DNA of 64,000 nucleotides from Steroidobacteraceae bacterium (GTDB taxonomy: Bacteria > Pseudomonadota > Gammaproteobacteria > Steroidobacterales > Steroidobacteraceae): the NCBI GenBank assembly GCA_025458865.1, contig JALORP010000005.1, positions 1 through 64,000 of the forward strand. Reading direction: 5' to 3'. Numbering within the stretch: position 1 is the first letter of the stretch; the number at the start of each line of letters is the position of its first letter. The position numbers and the translations under genes are program-made. Positions 46,102-54,516 of this stretch are shown here, in pieces. Below the pieces are notes generated by a model. It saw nothing but the letters and a program-made list of their open reading frames with translations, did no database searches and had not been told where the DNA came from.

Positions 46102-46764
46102 TCACCCGGGCCACAGGCGGCGCAGCGCCTCGAGCGCCGCCTCCGGGTGCATGCCGGCGCGGATCACGAGCGCCAGCAGCGCGCCGACGTAGGCCGCGGA
46201 CAGCAGCGTGACGGCGTAGCCTGCGAGCACGAGGACCCCGTCGCGCTCCGCCATCCCGATGCACAGCAGGATGACGGCGATCGCCGGCAGGGTGTTGGCG
46301 AACGGAACCAGCGGCAGCGGGGCCATCAGCAGGGACACCGCAAGGCACAGCAGCACCCCGTTCAAGGCGTTGACGGCCGGCGTGGCCGTGAGCCCGAGCA
46401 GCCGGGGCCGGAACAGGTGCTCGAGGCGTTCGGCCCATCGCGTGGACCGTTCCAGGACTTGCTGCACGGTCGCAGCCGGCAGCGCGTGCGACAGGAGGCG
46501 GTCCGGCAACCAGGGGACGCGGTTCAGCATGACGGCGACGCCGATCAGCAGCATCGGCAGGCCGAGCGCGGTGCTCATCATCGGAAGCGAGACCGGCAGC
46601 AGGAACGGCGAGGCCAGGATCGCGCAGAAGACCAGCAGGCCCTGCTCGCCGACGAGCGCCAGCAGCTCGCGCAGCGTGACCGTGTGGCCGCGCACCGCCG
46701 CCGCGGTCGCGGCCAGCGCGACCGACAGGCGTGTCTCGGGATTGCGGATGCGGGCGGACGTCAC
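46102..46764 (-). CDS. ExoD-family membrane protein
   Basis: A 220-residue protein matching the exopolysaccharide-synthesis ExoD family. The domain starts VTLRELLALVGEQGLLVFCAI, followed by the SLPMMSTALGLPML block and the FRPRLLG segment. About four to five membrane segments. ExoD affects exopolysaccharide output and alkaline tolerance in rhizobia, but the biochemical role is unknown. Ends 7 bp from the convergent S46 gene. Confidence 0.82.
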   Translation of the reverse strand: MTSARIRNPETRLSVALAATAAAVRGHTVTLRELLALVGEQGLLVFCAILASPFLLPVSLPMMSTALGLPMLLIGVAVMLNRVPWLPDRLLSHALPAATVQQVLERSTRWAERLEHLFRPRLLGLTATPAVNALNGVLLCLAVSLLMAPLPLVPFANTLPAIAVILLCIGMAERDGVLVLAGYAVTLLSAAYVGALLALVIRAGMHPEAALEALRRLWPG

Positions 46765-46849
46765 GGCGACGATTCCGTTGGGCGGCGCGGTCGAGCCAGC
46801 ATCGGGACTCGTCCGGCCGCGCGCAAGAGGGATGCCCGAGACCTGCGTC

Positions 46850-47590
46850 TCAGGAACGGCTGCGCAACCAGCCGGTGATGCTGTAGCGGCCGCCGCCAGC
46901 GAAGCTCGCCACCTGCGTGACGGTGTGCAGGGTCGGCACCCGCATCAGGTTCAGCGCGTTGAAGGCCGGTCCGAAGGCCTCGGCCACGTGGCCGTAGGGG
47001 TCCGGGAAAGCCAGCAGCCCGCCCCAGTCCACGCGCCACTCAGGCGTGAAATTGAGCACGTAGGCGGCGTGGCGGTTCTTGCCGGCGACCGCGTCGTCGT
47101 GGGCCGTGAGAAAGTCGCCCGGCCGGTAGAGGGTGGCCTGGGCATCGGCGAAGGCGATCTCCGGCACGCCGGTCACGCGCCGCGCGAAGTCGAAGAAAGC
47201 CGGAGAGTTGAGGAAGGCCAGCACGCGCATCAGGAAGTGGTCGCGCAGGCGGCCCTCGTCCCAGGCCGCGTCGATCCGGAAGCTGGCGTAGCGGTAGGCG
47301 AAGCCGCGGGTCGCCGCAAGGTCGGTGGATGCGAGGATCGCGGCACGCTCTTCCGGCGGCAGCGCGTCGAGCGAGGCAACCGCCAGGTCGCGGCTGCCGG
47401 CGTCGTCGCCGACCGCATAGCTCCAGGGTGTCTCCTCGACGAGTGCACGGTGGATCCGTGCCGCGGCGGCGGGCGTAAGGATGCCGCCGATGTGCACGCG
47501 TCCCGACTGGCGAAAGACGCGGCCGACGAGCTCGGCGTCGAGACGTGGGTCGAACGCGATGGCGACGTCTTCGCTGGGCGTCAGGTTCAT
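46850..47590 (-). CDS. 2OG-Fe(II) oxygenase (prolyl 4-hydroxylase-like)
   Basis: A 246-residue dioxygenase-fold protein. The iron-binding HxD is in FLTAHDDA, the distal His in PTLHTVTQV and the 2-oxoglutarate Arg in GRYSITGW. The family hydroxylates prolyl or other residues using 2-oxoglutarate. Substrate unknown. Divergent from the methyltransferase gene, with only 46 bp between the two starts. Confidence 0.82.
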   Translation of the reverse strand: MNLTPSEDVAIAFDPRLDAELVGRVFRQSGRVHIGGILTPAAAARIHRALVEETPWSYAVGDDAGSRDLAVASLDALPPEERAAILASTDLAATRGFAYRYASFRIDAAWDEGRLRDHFLMRVLAFLNSPAFFDFARRVTGVPEIAFADAQATLYRPGDFLTAHDDAVAGKNRHAAYVLNFTPEWRVDWGGLLAFPDPYGHVAEAFGPAFNALNLMRVPTLHTVTQVASFAGGGRYSITGWLRSRS

Positions 47591-47624
47591 GGCCGGAATG
47601 ATATCCGAGGCACCGGCACAGGGT

Positions 47625-47630
47625 TACGAT
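47625..47630 (+). promoter_or_regulatory. -10 box TACGAT six nt before the methyltransferase ATG
   Basis: TACGAT is followed by gccgcc and then ATG 47637, the same geometry as at 330-342 and 62587-62599. Predicts transcription from the start codon. Confidence 0.4.
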
Positions 47631-47636
47631 GCCGCC

Positions 47637-48251
47637 ATGGGCGTCTACAGCCGGCATGTGTTTCCCTGGGTGCTCGAAGCCGTGATGGCGCAGCGCGTGC
47701 TGCACCGGCTGCGCGAGGAGGCGCTCGAGCCCGCCCACGGGCAGGTGCTCGAGATCGGCTTCGGCACGGGCCTGAACCTGCCCCACTACCCCGGCCGCGT
47801 GCACCGCATCACCGGCGTGGACAGCAACCCCGGCGTGCTGCGCCGCGCGCGGCGGCGCGCCGCGGCGAGCGGCATCGAAGTCGAGCACCACGGCCTGTCC
47901 GCCGAGGCGCTGCCCTTCCCCGACGCCAGCTTCGACACGGTGGTCAGCACCTTCACGCTGTGCAGCATTCCCGACCTCGGCCGTGCGCTGGCCGAGGTGC
48001 GCCGCGTGCTGAGGCCAGGCGGCGAGTTCCTGTTCCTCGAGCACGGCCTCGCGCCGGAGCCGGCCGTCGCGGCGTGGCAGCGGCGGCTGAACCCGCTGTG
48101 GATGAAGGTCGGCGACGGCTGCCACCTCGACCGCGACGCAACGGCCGAGGTGAGCGGCGCGGGCTTCGCGATCGAGCGCGTGCGCAGCTTCTACCTGCCG
48201 AAGTCGCTCAAGTTCGCCGGCTACATGTACCTGGGCGCGGCGCGCAGGTAG
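47637..48251 (+). CDS. Class I SAM-dependent methyltransferase
   Basis: A 204-residue methyltransferase with SAM motif I VLEIGFGTGLNLPHY, the acidic VDSNP after strand 2, and the post-motif EALPFPDASFDTVVSTFTLCSI. Resembles UbiE-like and phospholipid N-methyltransferases, but no substrate can be set. Possibly leaderless. Convergent with def, 4 bp apart. Confidence 0.85.
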   Translation: MGVYSRHVFPWVLEAVMAQRVLHRLREEALEPAHGQVLEIGFGTGLNLPHYPGRVHRITGVDSNPGVLRRARRRAAASGIEVEHHGLSAEALPFPDASFDTVVSTFTLCSIPDLGRALAEVRRVLRPGGEFLFLEHGLAPEPAVAAWQRRLNPLWMKVGDGCHLDRDATAEVSGAGFAIERVRSFYLPKSLKFAGYMYLGAARR

Positions 48252-48255
48252 CGCG

Positions 48256-48768
48256 TCAGATCGAGGCGGCCCGGCTGCGGGCCCTCGCGACGGCGCCGAG
48301 GCGCACGCCGACGCGGCGGAAGATCGACAGGCGGTCCACGAACAGCCGGCCCTCCAGGTGATCGAGCTCGTGCTGCAGGCAGACGGCGTGCATGCCCTCG
48401 AGGCGGCGCTCGAAGGCCGCACCGTAGCGGTCGCGGGCACACACGGTCAGCTGCGTCGCCCGGACGACGTTGCCGACGACCCCCGGCACGGACAGGCAGC
48501 TCTCCTCCACGAGCCCGGGAACGGCGGGATCGTGGATCTCGGGGTTGATGTAAACGTCGGGCGACGCTGCTCCGCCGGAAAGGTCCATCACGAGAACGCG
48601 GCGACGGTCGCCGGCCTGCGGCGCGGCGAGGCCGATGCCCTTCGATGCGCGGAGCGTGTCGCAGAGGTCGTCCACGAGCCGGGCGAGGTCGTCGTCGAAT
48701 GCGTCCACAGGCTCGGCGCGCAGCCGCAGCCGGGGATCGGGGTACTCGAGGATCGGCAGGATGGCCAT
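48256..48768 (-). CDS. def: Peptide deformylase
   Basis: A 170-residue deformylase, removing the formyl group from nascent proteins. The three motifs are GIGLAAPQ (canonical), ESCLSVP (usually EGCLS; Gly to Ser here, metal Cys kept) and QHELDHLEG with both metal histidines and the catalytic Glu. It is directly downstream of pucC on the same strand (12 bp), so it may be co-transcribed with the LH2 operon; it is not linked to fmt, its usual partner, within this window. Could be a second def copy. Confidence 0.9.
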   Translation of the reverse strand: MAILPILEYPDPRLRLRAEPVDAFDDDLARLVDDLCDTLRASKGIGLAAPQAGDRRRVLVMDLSGGAASPDVYINPEIHDPAVPGLVEESCLSVPGVVGNVVRATQLTVCARDRYGAAFERRLEGMHAVCLQHELDHLEGRLFVDRLSIFRRVGVRLGAVARARSRAASI

Positions 48769-48780
48769 GTGAGTGCTCCG

Positions 48781-50265
48781 TCAGGCCACGGTGCCGCCGC
48801 TCGCGGCACCGCTGTGCGCGCGCTGCGGCGCGGTCTCGAGGACCGGTGCGTCATCGGCCTCGCCCCGACGCGACGCGACGCGGCGGATCAGCGGCACGGC
48901 CGCGACGATGGCGACGACGAGCAGCGTGATCTCGAGCGAGTAAACCGCCAGGTAGCCGTTCGCGGCGCCGTCGAGGCCGAAGGGCCCGGGGTCCGCCCCG
49001 ACCGTGGCGTTGACGAGATCCCGGATGGCACCGGAGAGCGCAACGCCGATTCCGGCGCCGGTCGCCTGCACGGCGCCCCAGGCGCCGAGCGCGAGCCCGG
49101 CCTGCTGCTTCGGCGCGCGGTTCATGGTTGCGGTGAGCGTGCCGTGGCCGAACAGCGCACCGCCCATGCCGATGAGGAAGTTGCCGAGCAGGAACAGCCA
49201 GGGCAGGCCGAGCGGCGCGGCGGCGATCACGCATACAAAGCCCGGCACGCCGGTGAACGCGCCGGCCAGCACGATGCGGTACGGATCCGCGCCGCGGCCC
49301 AGCACGTAGGAGGCGTAGCTGAAGCCGAGCAGGCCACCGAAGGCGAGCAGCGCGGTGAGGCGCGTGGTCGCGGCGACCTCGAGGCCGAGCACCTGCCCGC
49401 CGAAGGGCTCGAGCAGGATGTCCGCCATGCCGAAGGCCATGGTGCCGACGCCCACCACGACGAGGCGGCGCACCGCGCCCTCGCCCTTGCAGAACTGCGC
49501 CCAGGATTCGCTGAAGCCCGGGTCCGGGGGCGGCGGCGGCGCGCCGCGGCACGGCCGGCGCATCTCCTGCTTCCACATCGCCACGGCGTTCAGGACCATC
49601 GTCGCCACCGCGACGCCCTGGATCACCTGGACGAGCCGGCCCGGCGTGAAGTCCTCGAGCGCCGCGCCGAAGGCGAGCGCGCTCACGATCATGCCCACGA
49701 GCAGCATGACGTACATGAGTCCCACGACCTTCGCGTGCGACTCCTGCGGCGTGAGGTCGGTCGCGAGCGCGAGGCCGGCGGTCTGCACCACGTGCACGCC
49801 GGCGCCGACCAGCAGGAACGATGCCCCGGCGGCGGCCTGGCCGATCCACACCGGGTAGTTGACCGCGTCGCCCTTGCCGGCGAGCACGAGCAGCGCGAAG
49901 GGCATGATGGCGAAGCCGCCGAACTGCAGCAGCGTGCCCTTCCAGATGAACGGGACGCGCCGCCAGCCGAGTTCGCAGCGGTGGGTGTCCGACTTGTAGC
50001 CGATCAGCGCGCGGAACGGCGCGAAGGCGACCGGCAACGCGATCATGATGCCGACCAGCGAGGCCGGCACGGACAGCTCCACGATCATGACGCGGTTCAG
50101 CGTGCCGACGAGCAGCACGAGCGCCATGCCGACGGAGAACTGGAACAGCGACAGCCGCATCAGCCGCGACAGCGGCAGATCGGGCGTCGCCACGTCGGCG
50201 AACGGCAGGAAGCGCGGGCCGAGCTGGACCCACGTGGAAACGAGCCTTGCGCCGAGCCGGTTCAT
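48781..50265 (-). CDS. pucC: PucC, LH2 assembly/bacteriochlorophyll delivery protein
   Basis: A 494-residue membrane protein of the PucC/LhaA branch of the MFS superfamily, with about twelve segments. The start LMRLSLFQFSVGMALVLLVG, the loop RALIGYKSDTHR and GHGTLTATM are characteristic. PucC helps insert bacteriochlorophyll-bearing LH2 subunits. It lies just downstream of pucBA and an intervening hairpin, so it should be expressed at lower level by readthrough. The long linker in the middle (MRRPCRGAPPPPPDPG) is the usual cytosolic loop. Confidence 0.93.
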   Translation of the reverse strand: MNRLGARLVSTWVQLGPRFLPFADVATPDLPLSRLMRLSLFQFSVGMALVLLVGTLNRVMIVELSVPASLVGIMIALPVAFAPFRALIGYKSDTHRCELGWRRVPFIWKGTLLQFGGFAIMPFALLVLAGKGDAVNYPVWIGQAAAGASFLLVGAGVHVVQTAGLALATDLTPQESHAKVVGLMYVMLLVGMIVSALAFGAALEDFTPGRLVQVIQGVAVATMVLNAVAMWKQEMRRPCRGAPPPPPDPGFSESWAQFCKGEGAVRRLVVVGVGTMAFGMADILLEPFGGQVLGLEVAATTRLTALLAFGGLLGFSYASYVLGRGADPYRIVLAGAFTGVPGFVCVIAAAPLGLPWLFLLGNFLIGMGGALFGHGTLTATMNRAPKQQAGLALGAWGAVQATGAGIGVALSGAIRDLVNATVGADPGPFGLDGAANGYLAVYSLEITLLVVAIVAAVPLIRRVASRRGEADDAPVLETAPQRAHSGAASGGTVA

Positions 50266-50277
50266 TGCCGCGTCGTC

Positions 50278-50310
50278 AAAAGGGGTCGGGAATTACGGCT
50301 CCCGACCCCC
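50278..50310 (-). terminator. Hairpin between pucA and pucC (partial terminator)
   Basis: On the minus strand ggggtcggga / tcccgacccc (50282-50309) form a 10-bp stem with an 8-nt loop, followed by TTTT (50281-50278). It lies 13 bp before the pucC ATG. In puc operons such a structure limits readthrough so that antenna peptides greatly outnumber PucC. Confidence 0.75.
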
Positions 50311-50398
50311 TAGGCAGCACCCCACGGCGAAGTCTCTCCGGTCCACGTGTGGCGGCGGCGACGGAGATTGTGAGGTCGTCTGCTGCGAACGAACTGAA

Positions 50399-50545
50399 TC
50401 AGCCGCCCTGCCAGTACGCGGAGAACCAGGTCGTGTTCGACAGGACCGCGTAGTGAACGAGCAGTGCAATCAGCGTAACCGAGCCCAGGAACAGCGGCAG
50501 ACCCACTGTCGGCTTGACCACACACCAGATTCTTCCTTGGTTCAT
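50399..50545 (-). CDS. pucA: LH2 light-harvesting alpha polypeptide
   Basis: A 48-residue antenna peptide aligning without gaps to the LH2 alpha chain of Rhodoblastus (Rps.) acidophilus: MNQGRIW at the start, GSVT at 21-24, His31 in ALLVHYAVL as the B850 bacteriochlorophyll ligand (AxxxH), and FSAYWQGG at the end. Tyr44 and Trp45, the B850 hydrogen-bond donors, are kept, which predicts a B800-850 rather than B800-820 complex. A strong GAGGAG lies upstream. The C-terminus is about five residues shorter than the reference. Ten bases downstream of pucB. Confidence 0.95.
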   Translation of the reverse strand: MNQGRIWCVVKPTVGLPLFLGSVTLIALLVHYAVLSNTTWFSAYWQGG

Positions 50546-50555
50546 GATTTTCTCC

Positions 50556-50720
50556 TCAGCCCAGCCACGGGGTGTACATGTAGGCGAGGAGATGCGCGAA
50601 CAGCGCGATCACGAAGAAGACTCGAGCTCCGTCGATCACGTGCTTGTGCAGTTCCTCCGACTCCCCGATGGTCAATCCGGTGGGCCACACCCGGTTCGGA
50701 TCGTCCAGATCAGTTGCCAT
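50556..50720 (-). CDS. pucB: LH2 light-harvesting beta polypeptide
   Basis: A 54-residue antenna peptide. The core [16 protein letters not shown] is the LH2/LH1 beta signature, His43 in ALFAHLLAY is the B850 ligand and the peptide ends TPWLG. It has an unusually long N-terminal arm ([16 protein letters not shown]) ahead of the conserved region. AAGGAG lies seven bases before the ATG. First gene of pucB-pucA-pucC. Confidence 0.95.
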   Translation of the reverse strand: MATDLDDPNRVWPTGLTIGESEELHKHVIDGARVFFVIALFAHLLAYMYTPWLG

Positions 50721-51165
50721 AAACTATTCTCCTTGGAAAAGCAGACGTCTCAACGCAACGAAGATTGCGCCGTGCGGTCCCCGCACGCGGGTTTGCCCGC
50801 CGCCACTCGAGAGCAACGACGAAAAACTCTGCTGAGCCGGCGCGGGCAGTTGCCCCGCGGCACTTCCGAGATGGCGCGCCCCAGCCTTCATTCGAAATCT
50901 CGCTCGAGGGCAGCCTTGTCCAGTGCAGCCGATTTTCGGAGTGTCAATTCATATTGTCAATAGAGACTGTCCAGTGCAATTGACGCACAAGACTGTGGAA
51001 AACCGCGACTTTCGCGAAGCCGGAATAGCGAACAGGGATTCATGGAGGTCAGCGGCGGCGCGATGCCAGCGCAGCCTGACCGCCCGCCGGGAGCCAGGGA
51101 GAGGGACTCCCGGCGGGGGCCGAAGCGGGGCGCGCCAGAACGGCACGCCCCGCTCCTTCAACGGA
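50721..51165 (-). promoter_or_regulatory. puc upstream region: promoter, direct repeats, structured leader
   Basis: A 445-bp gene-free stretch, less GC-rich than its surroundings near 50930-51000. A predicted promoter is TTGACA (50960-50955 minus), 17-nt spacer, GAAAAT (50937-50932). A second TTGACA is at 50947-50942. The 11-mer TGCACTGGACA (minus) occurs at 50978-50968 and 50927-50917, 51 bp apart, on either side of the promoter. The leader of about 200 nt has GC hairpins (50770-50784 gtgcgg/ccgcac; about 50841-50860). No clean PpsR site (TGT-N12-ACA) was found; the nearest is TGT-N12-ACG at 50968. Confidence 0.6.
51124..51154. terminator. Hairpin downstream of the FG-repeat protein gene
   Basis: agcggggcg / cgccccgct, with a one-base mismatch and three further pairs, loop agaac. 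It lies 12 bp beyond the stop of the minus-strand gene; no U-run. Probable end of that transcript, insulating it from the puc promoter. Confidence 0.5.
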
Positions 51166-51801
51166 TCAGCGGCTGCGGCTCCCGATGAGGAGCGGCAGGC
51201 CGAAGCTCGTCTTCCACGGACCGGACGACGACGTCACGGTCTTGAGTCCGAAGAGCGATGACAGCGGCGCCGGGTTGCGGCTCAGCAGGGACATGCCAAA
51301 GACCGACGAGAAGGCGTAGTCCGGCTTCGTAAGTTCGCCGAAGAGCGCCGTGAGCCAGCCCGTGCGGCCCTTCGACAGGGGCGGCATGCCGAAGGTCCGG
51401 GACATCGGTGCCGGCGAATTGCGGATCAGGACCGGAAGGCGGAACGCCGAGGAGAGCGGGGCCGCCTCGTCCCATGCGATGCTCGGCTCCTTCGGCAGCC
51501 GAAGGCCTGTGTCCACGGGCCCGAAGCCGTTCAGGATGTCGATGGCGTCCTGCGAGTGGCCGAAGGACGCGCGCACGACGACCAGCGAGCGGCCGCGCTG
51601 GATGCCCTCGGCGTAGATCCGGGCGTGGCTGCGCAGCACGAAGCCCGCCATGATCGCCGCTGCGATCGCCTCGGCGGTGTTGCCGGACCGGGGCGTCACC
51701 AGGAAGATCTGGTCCTCCGGGAATCCCTCGTCCTTCAGCTTCTGGACGGCATCGCGCGCCTGCTGTTCGGCTTCGTACATCCGAACGATCGGGTCTCTCA
51801 T
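51166..51801 (-). CDS. Unknown protein: YflT-like N-domain plus six FG repeats
   Basis: A 211-residue protein without a family I can name firmly. Residues 1-100 resemble the general-stress YflT/17M fold (YEAEQQARDAVQKLKDEGF, then RSLVVVRASFGHSQDAIDIL). Residues 116-211 hold six imperfect repeats of about 16 residues, each starting with Phe then mostly Gly and Leu/Met: F120, F137, F154, F168, F184, F200, with NPAPLSS-type linkers. No membrane segment or signal. GGAGAG precedes ATG 51801. It lies upstream of pucBAC on the same strand; a role in antenna assembly or stress is only a guess. Confidence 0.7.
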   Translation of the reverse strand: MRDPIVRMYEAEQQARDAVQKLKDEGFPEDQIFLVTPRSGNTAEAIAAAIMAGFVLRSHARIYAEGIQRGRSLVVVRASFGHSQDAIDILNGFGPVDTGLRLPKEPSIAWDEAAPLSSAFRLPVLIRNSPAPMSRTFGMPPLSKGRTGWLTALFGELTKPDYAFSSVFGMSLLSRNPAPLSSLFGLKTVTSSSGPWKTSFGLPLLIGSRSR

Positions 51802-51999
51802 GTTCACTCTCCAGTGGTTCTCGGTGAGATTCGGGCAGCCGAAACGAGGCGCGCAGGCCACACGAACGCACGCCCAGCGGCCGAGCATACTCCTGGCCCC
51901 GGGAGCGGAAAAGCGTGGAAATCCGGGGCGCTTACCCCTGGCACGCCGCGCGTCGGAAGCGCCGCACAGGCGCCCGTGAAATCGCGTAGCGTCGCCGAT

Positions 52000-52893
52000 T
52001 CAATGACCGATGGCCGCGAGCAGGCGGTCGATCATGCCCTCGGCCTGGGCGCGATAGCCGCCGCCGAACAGGTTCAGGTGATTCAGGACGTGGTAGAGGT
52101 CGTAGAGGTCGCGGCGCGTGCCGGCCGCGGCATCGAGCGGCCACTCCCGGACGTAGGCGGCGTAGAACGCCGGCCCGAAACCGCCGAAGAGCCGGGTCAT
52201 CGCGAGGTCGGCCTCGCGGTCCCCGTGGTAGACGGCCGGGTCGAAGACGACCGGCTCACCGTGCTCGTCGACCCCCCAGTTGCCGCCCCAGAGGTCGCCG
52301 TGCAACAGCGACGGCCGCGGCCGGTAGGTGGCGAAGAACACGTCGAGCAGCTCGAGCAGGCGCCCGCCGCGCGCCTGCAGGCGCCCGCCATGACCGTTCG
52401 CCGCCGCAAGCTCGAGCTGGAAGCCCAGCCTGCGATCGCGCAGGAACGCGACCCAGTCGCCCGCCTCGCGGTTCGGCTGCGGCGTGCTGCCGATGTAGTT
52501 GTCCCGGGCGAAGCCGAAGCGCGGCGCGAGGCAGCGGTGCAGGGCGGCGAGGCCCGCGCCGAGGCGCGCTTCCGCCGCGGGCGTGCCGGGCCCGAGGTCG
52601 ACCCACTCCAGCGCGAGGAAAGCCCGACCATCCGCCTGGCCGGCGGCGAGCGGCGCCGGAACCCGCAGCGCCCCGGCTGCGGCGAGGCTGCCGAGGCCTT
52701 GCCGCTCGGCCTCGAGCATCGCCAGGCCCGCCGCTTCAGCCAGCTTCACGAACACGGGGCCCTTCGCCGTCTCCACCCGGTAGCTCCGCGCGATGCAGCC
52801 GCCGTGCACGGGGCGCCAGGGCGCGGGACGCAGTGTCGCGCCCAGCGCCGCGGCCAGCGCCTCACGCAGAGCCACCGACTCGCCGCCGCTCAC
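52000..52893 (-). CDS. Fructosamine kinase family protein
   Basis: A 297-residue aminoglycoside-phosphotransferase-fold kinase of the fructosamine kinase family, which phosphorylates sugars attached to protein amines to reverse glycation. The N-terminal VHGGCIARSYRVE and the catalytic LLHGDLWGGNWGVDE are the markers, followed by FDPAVYHGDREADLAM. The start is a GTG overlapping the exonuclease stop by 4 bp. Confidence 0.88.
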   Translation of the reverse strand: MSGGESVALREALAAALGATLRPAPWRPVHGGCIARSYRVETAKGPVFVKLAEAAGLAMLEAERQGLGSLAAAGALRVPAPLAAGQADGRAFLALEWVDLGPGTPAAEARLGAGLAALHRCLAPRFGFARDNYIGSTPQPNREAGDWVAFLRDRRLGFQLELAAANGHGGRLQARGGRLLELLDVFFATYRPRPSLLHGDLWGGNWGVDEHGEPVVFDPAVYHGDREADLAMTRLFGGFGPAFYAAYVREWPLDAAAGTRRDLYDLYHVLNHLNLFGGGYRAQAEGMIDRLLAAIGH

Positions 52894-53774
52894 AGGCGCT
52901 CGGCGATGCGCTGTGCCTGCCGGCGCAGCATCGGCCCGAAGCCGGCGTGGTCGTAGAACGCCTCCAGCGCCTCCACCGCCGGCGCGCGGCGCGCGAGGTC
53001 GGCCGGGTCGAACGCAAGCGGCATGTCGCAGGCGATGCGGGTCAGGCGCCGGGCCAGGAAGGCCGCGTCGCGGTGCTCGGCCAGGCGGGCCGGCAGCCGC
53101 GCCGCGCCCCTGAGCGGCAGCGCCGGCACCTCGTCGAGCCTCGCGTAGAGGTCCTCCAGCGACTCGAAGACCGACAGCAGCGCCGCGGCGGTCTTCGGGC
53201 CCACGCCCGGCACGCCGGGGATGTTGTCCACGCTGTCGCCGGTGAGCGCGAGGTAGTCCGCCATGCGCTCGGGCTGCACGCCGAACTGCCCGGCGATGTC
53301 GCCATAGCCGTAGCGGCGGTCGCCCGCGAAGTCCCAGAACTCGTCGCCCTGGCGCACCAGCTGGGCTAGGTCCTTGTCGCGCGTCACCAGCACGCAGGCC
53401 TCGCCGCGCGCGCGCATGCGCGTCGAGATCGCGCCGATGATGTCGTCGGCCTCGTAGGCGCCGCTCGCGTATTCGGCCACGCCGAGCAGGCGGCACAGTT
53501 CGCGGCACAGCGCGAACTGGTGCCCGAGGTCGGGCGGCGGCGGCTCGCGGTTCGCCTTGTAGGCCGGGTAGATCTCGTTGCGGAAGGAGGTGTCGAGGCT
53601 CTCGTCGAAGGCGACGGCGACAAGCCCGGGCCGCGCGCGCTCGAGCAGGTCGCCCATGAAACGCGCGAAGCCGTACAGGGCGTTGACTGCGCGGCCGTCG
53701 CGGCCGGCCATGCCCGGCTCCACCGAGTAGTAGGCGCGGAAGATGAAATAGCTCGCGTCGACGAGGTGCAGCAT
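52890..53774 (-). CDS. 5'-3' exonuclease (PolA N-domain/Xni-like)
   Basis: A 294-residue flap endonuclease/exonuclease. Acidic metal ligands lie in VDASYFIFRAYY, AFDESLDTSFRNEIYPAYKA, YEADDIIG and VTRDKDLAQL, followed by the helix-hairpin-helix SVDNIPGVPGVGPKTAAALL. It corresponds to the polymerase I 5' nuclease domain alone, like E. coli Xni. Likely acts on RNA primers or flaps. Confidence 0.88.
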   Translation of the reverse strand: MLHLVDASYFIFRAYYSVEPGMAGRDGRAVNALYGFARFMGDLLERARPGLVAVAFDESLDTSFRNEIYPAYKANREPPPPDLGHQFALCRELCRLLGVAEYASGAYEADDIIGAISTRMRARGEACVLVTRDKDLAQLVRQGDEFWDFAGDRRYGYGDIAGQFGVQPERMADYLALTGDSVDNIPGVPGVGPKTAAALLSVFESLEDLYARLDEVPALPLRGAARLPARLAEHRDAAFLARRLTRIACDMPLAFDPADLARRAPAVEALEAFYDHAGFGPMLRRQAQRIAERL

Positions 53775-53805
53775 CCCGCCGATTATGCCGCTTCGCCGCG
53801 CCGGC

Positions 53806-54486
53806 TCACTGCATCCAGCGCTGGATGCGGTCGTGCAGCGGGCTCGAGCGCGGGAAGTGCGCGAGCAGGTACTCCATCTGGTCGGCGAGCACGCGCCGGC
53901 CCTTGAGGTAGATGTACTCGGCGTAGGTCGGCGTGAATGGCACCGCGAGGAGCTGCATCTTCGCCTGCTCGGGCGTGCGCGAGGCCTTGTGGTTGTTGCA
54001 GCGGCGGCAGGCCGCGACCACGTTGTTCCAGACGTCGCGGCCGCCCTGGTAGAAGGGCCGGACGTGGTCGCGCGACAGCTGCGACGGCGGGAACCGGCCG
54101 CCGCAGTACATGCACAGCCACGCGTCGCGCTTGAACAGCGTCTCGTTGTTGAGCGGCGGGACGTAGTCGTGGCGCAGGCTGCCCGGATTGCCCGTCTGGC
54201 CGTGGGTCGCGAGCATCGAGTTGACCTCGATCTCGGTGCGCTGGCCGCTCTTCGCATTGGTGCCGCCGCGCAGGGTGTAGAGCGTGCTGCCGAAGGCGTA
54301 GGACACCTGCCCGAGGCAGTACAGCCGCACCGCCTCGCGGTAGTCGATCCACTCGAGCGGCATGCCCGAGGCGTCCGTGCGCAGCACCTGCTGGCTCAGC
54401 GATGTGGCACCGACGGCGCGGACCTCGAGCGACTCCAGCCACTCCCGGTCTGCCGCCGGCATGGAGGCTATCCTGCCTGCGGTCAT
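53806..54486 (-). CDS. HNH endonuclease
   Basis: A 226-residue HNH protein of a widespread bacterial group. Zinc cysteines are in CMYCGG and CRRCNN, with the HNH core LSRDHVRPFYQGGRDVWNN. The N-terminal part has MPLEWIDYREAVRLYCLG, conserved in this group. Role unknown; not linked to a restriction or toxin system here. Its upstream region shares a promoter-like motif with the EAL gene (54517-54550). Confidence 0.83.
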   Translation of the reverse strand: MTAGRIASMPAADREWLESLEVRAVGATSLSQQVLRTDASGMPLEWIDYREAVRLYCLGQVSYAFGSTLYTLRGGTNAKSGQRTEIEVNSMLATHGQTGNPGSLRHDYVPPLNNETLFKRDAWLCMYCGGRFPPSQLSRDHVRPFYQGGRDVWNNVVAACRRCNNHKASRTPEQAKMQLLAVPFTPTYAEYIYLKGRRVLADQMEYLLAHFPRSSPLHDRIQRWMQ

Positions 54487-54516
54487 GGTTCCAGGGCCCT
54501 GAAAGACGGGGCGATG

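Noticed and set aside
50935-50990. PpsR/CrtJ site (TGT-N12-ACA) upstream of pucB
   Set aside because: Only a near match (TGT-N12-ACG at 50968) was found on reading both strands; not enough to call.
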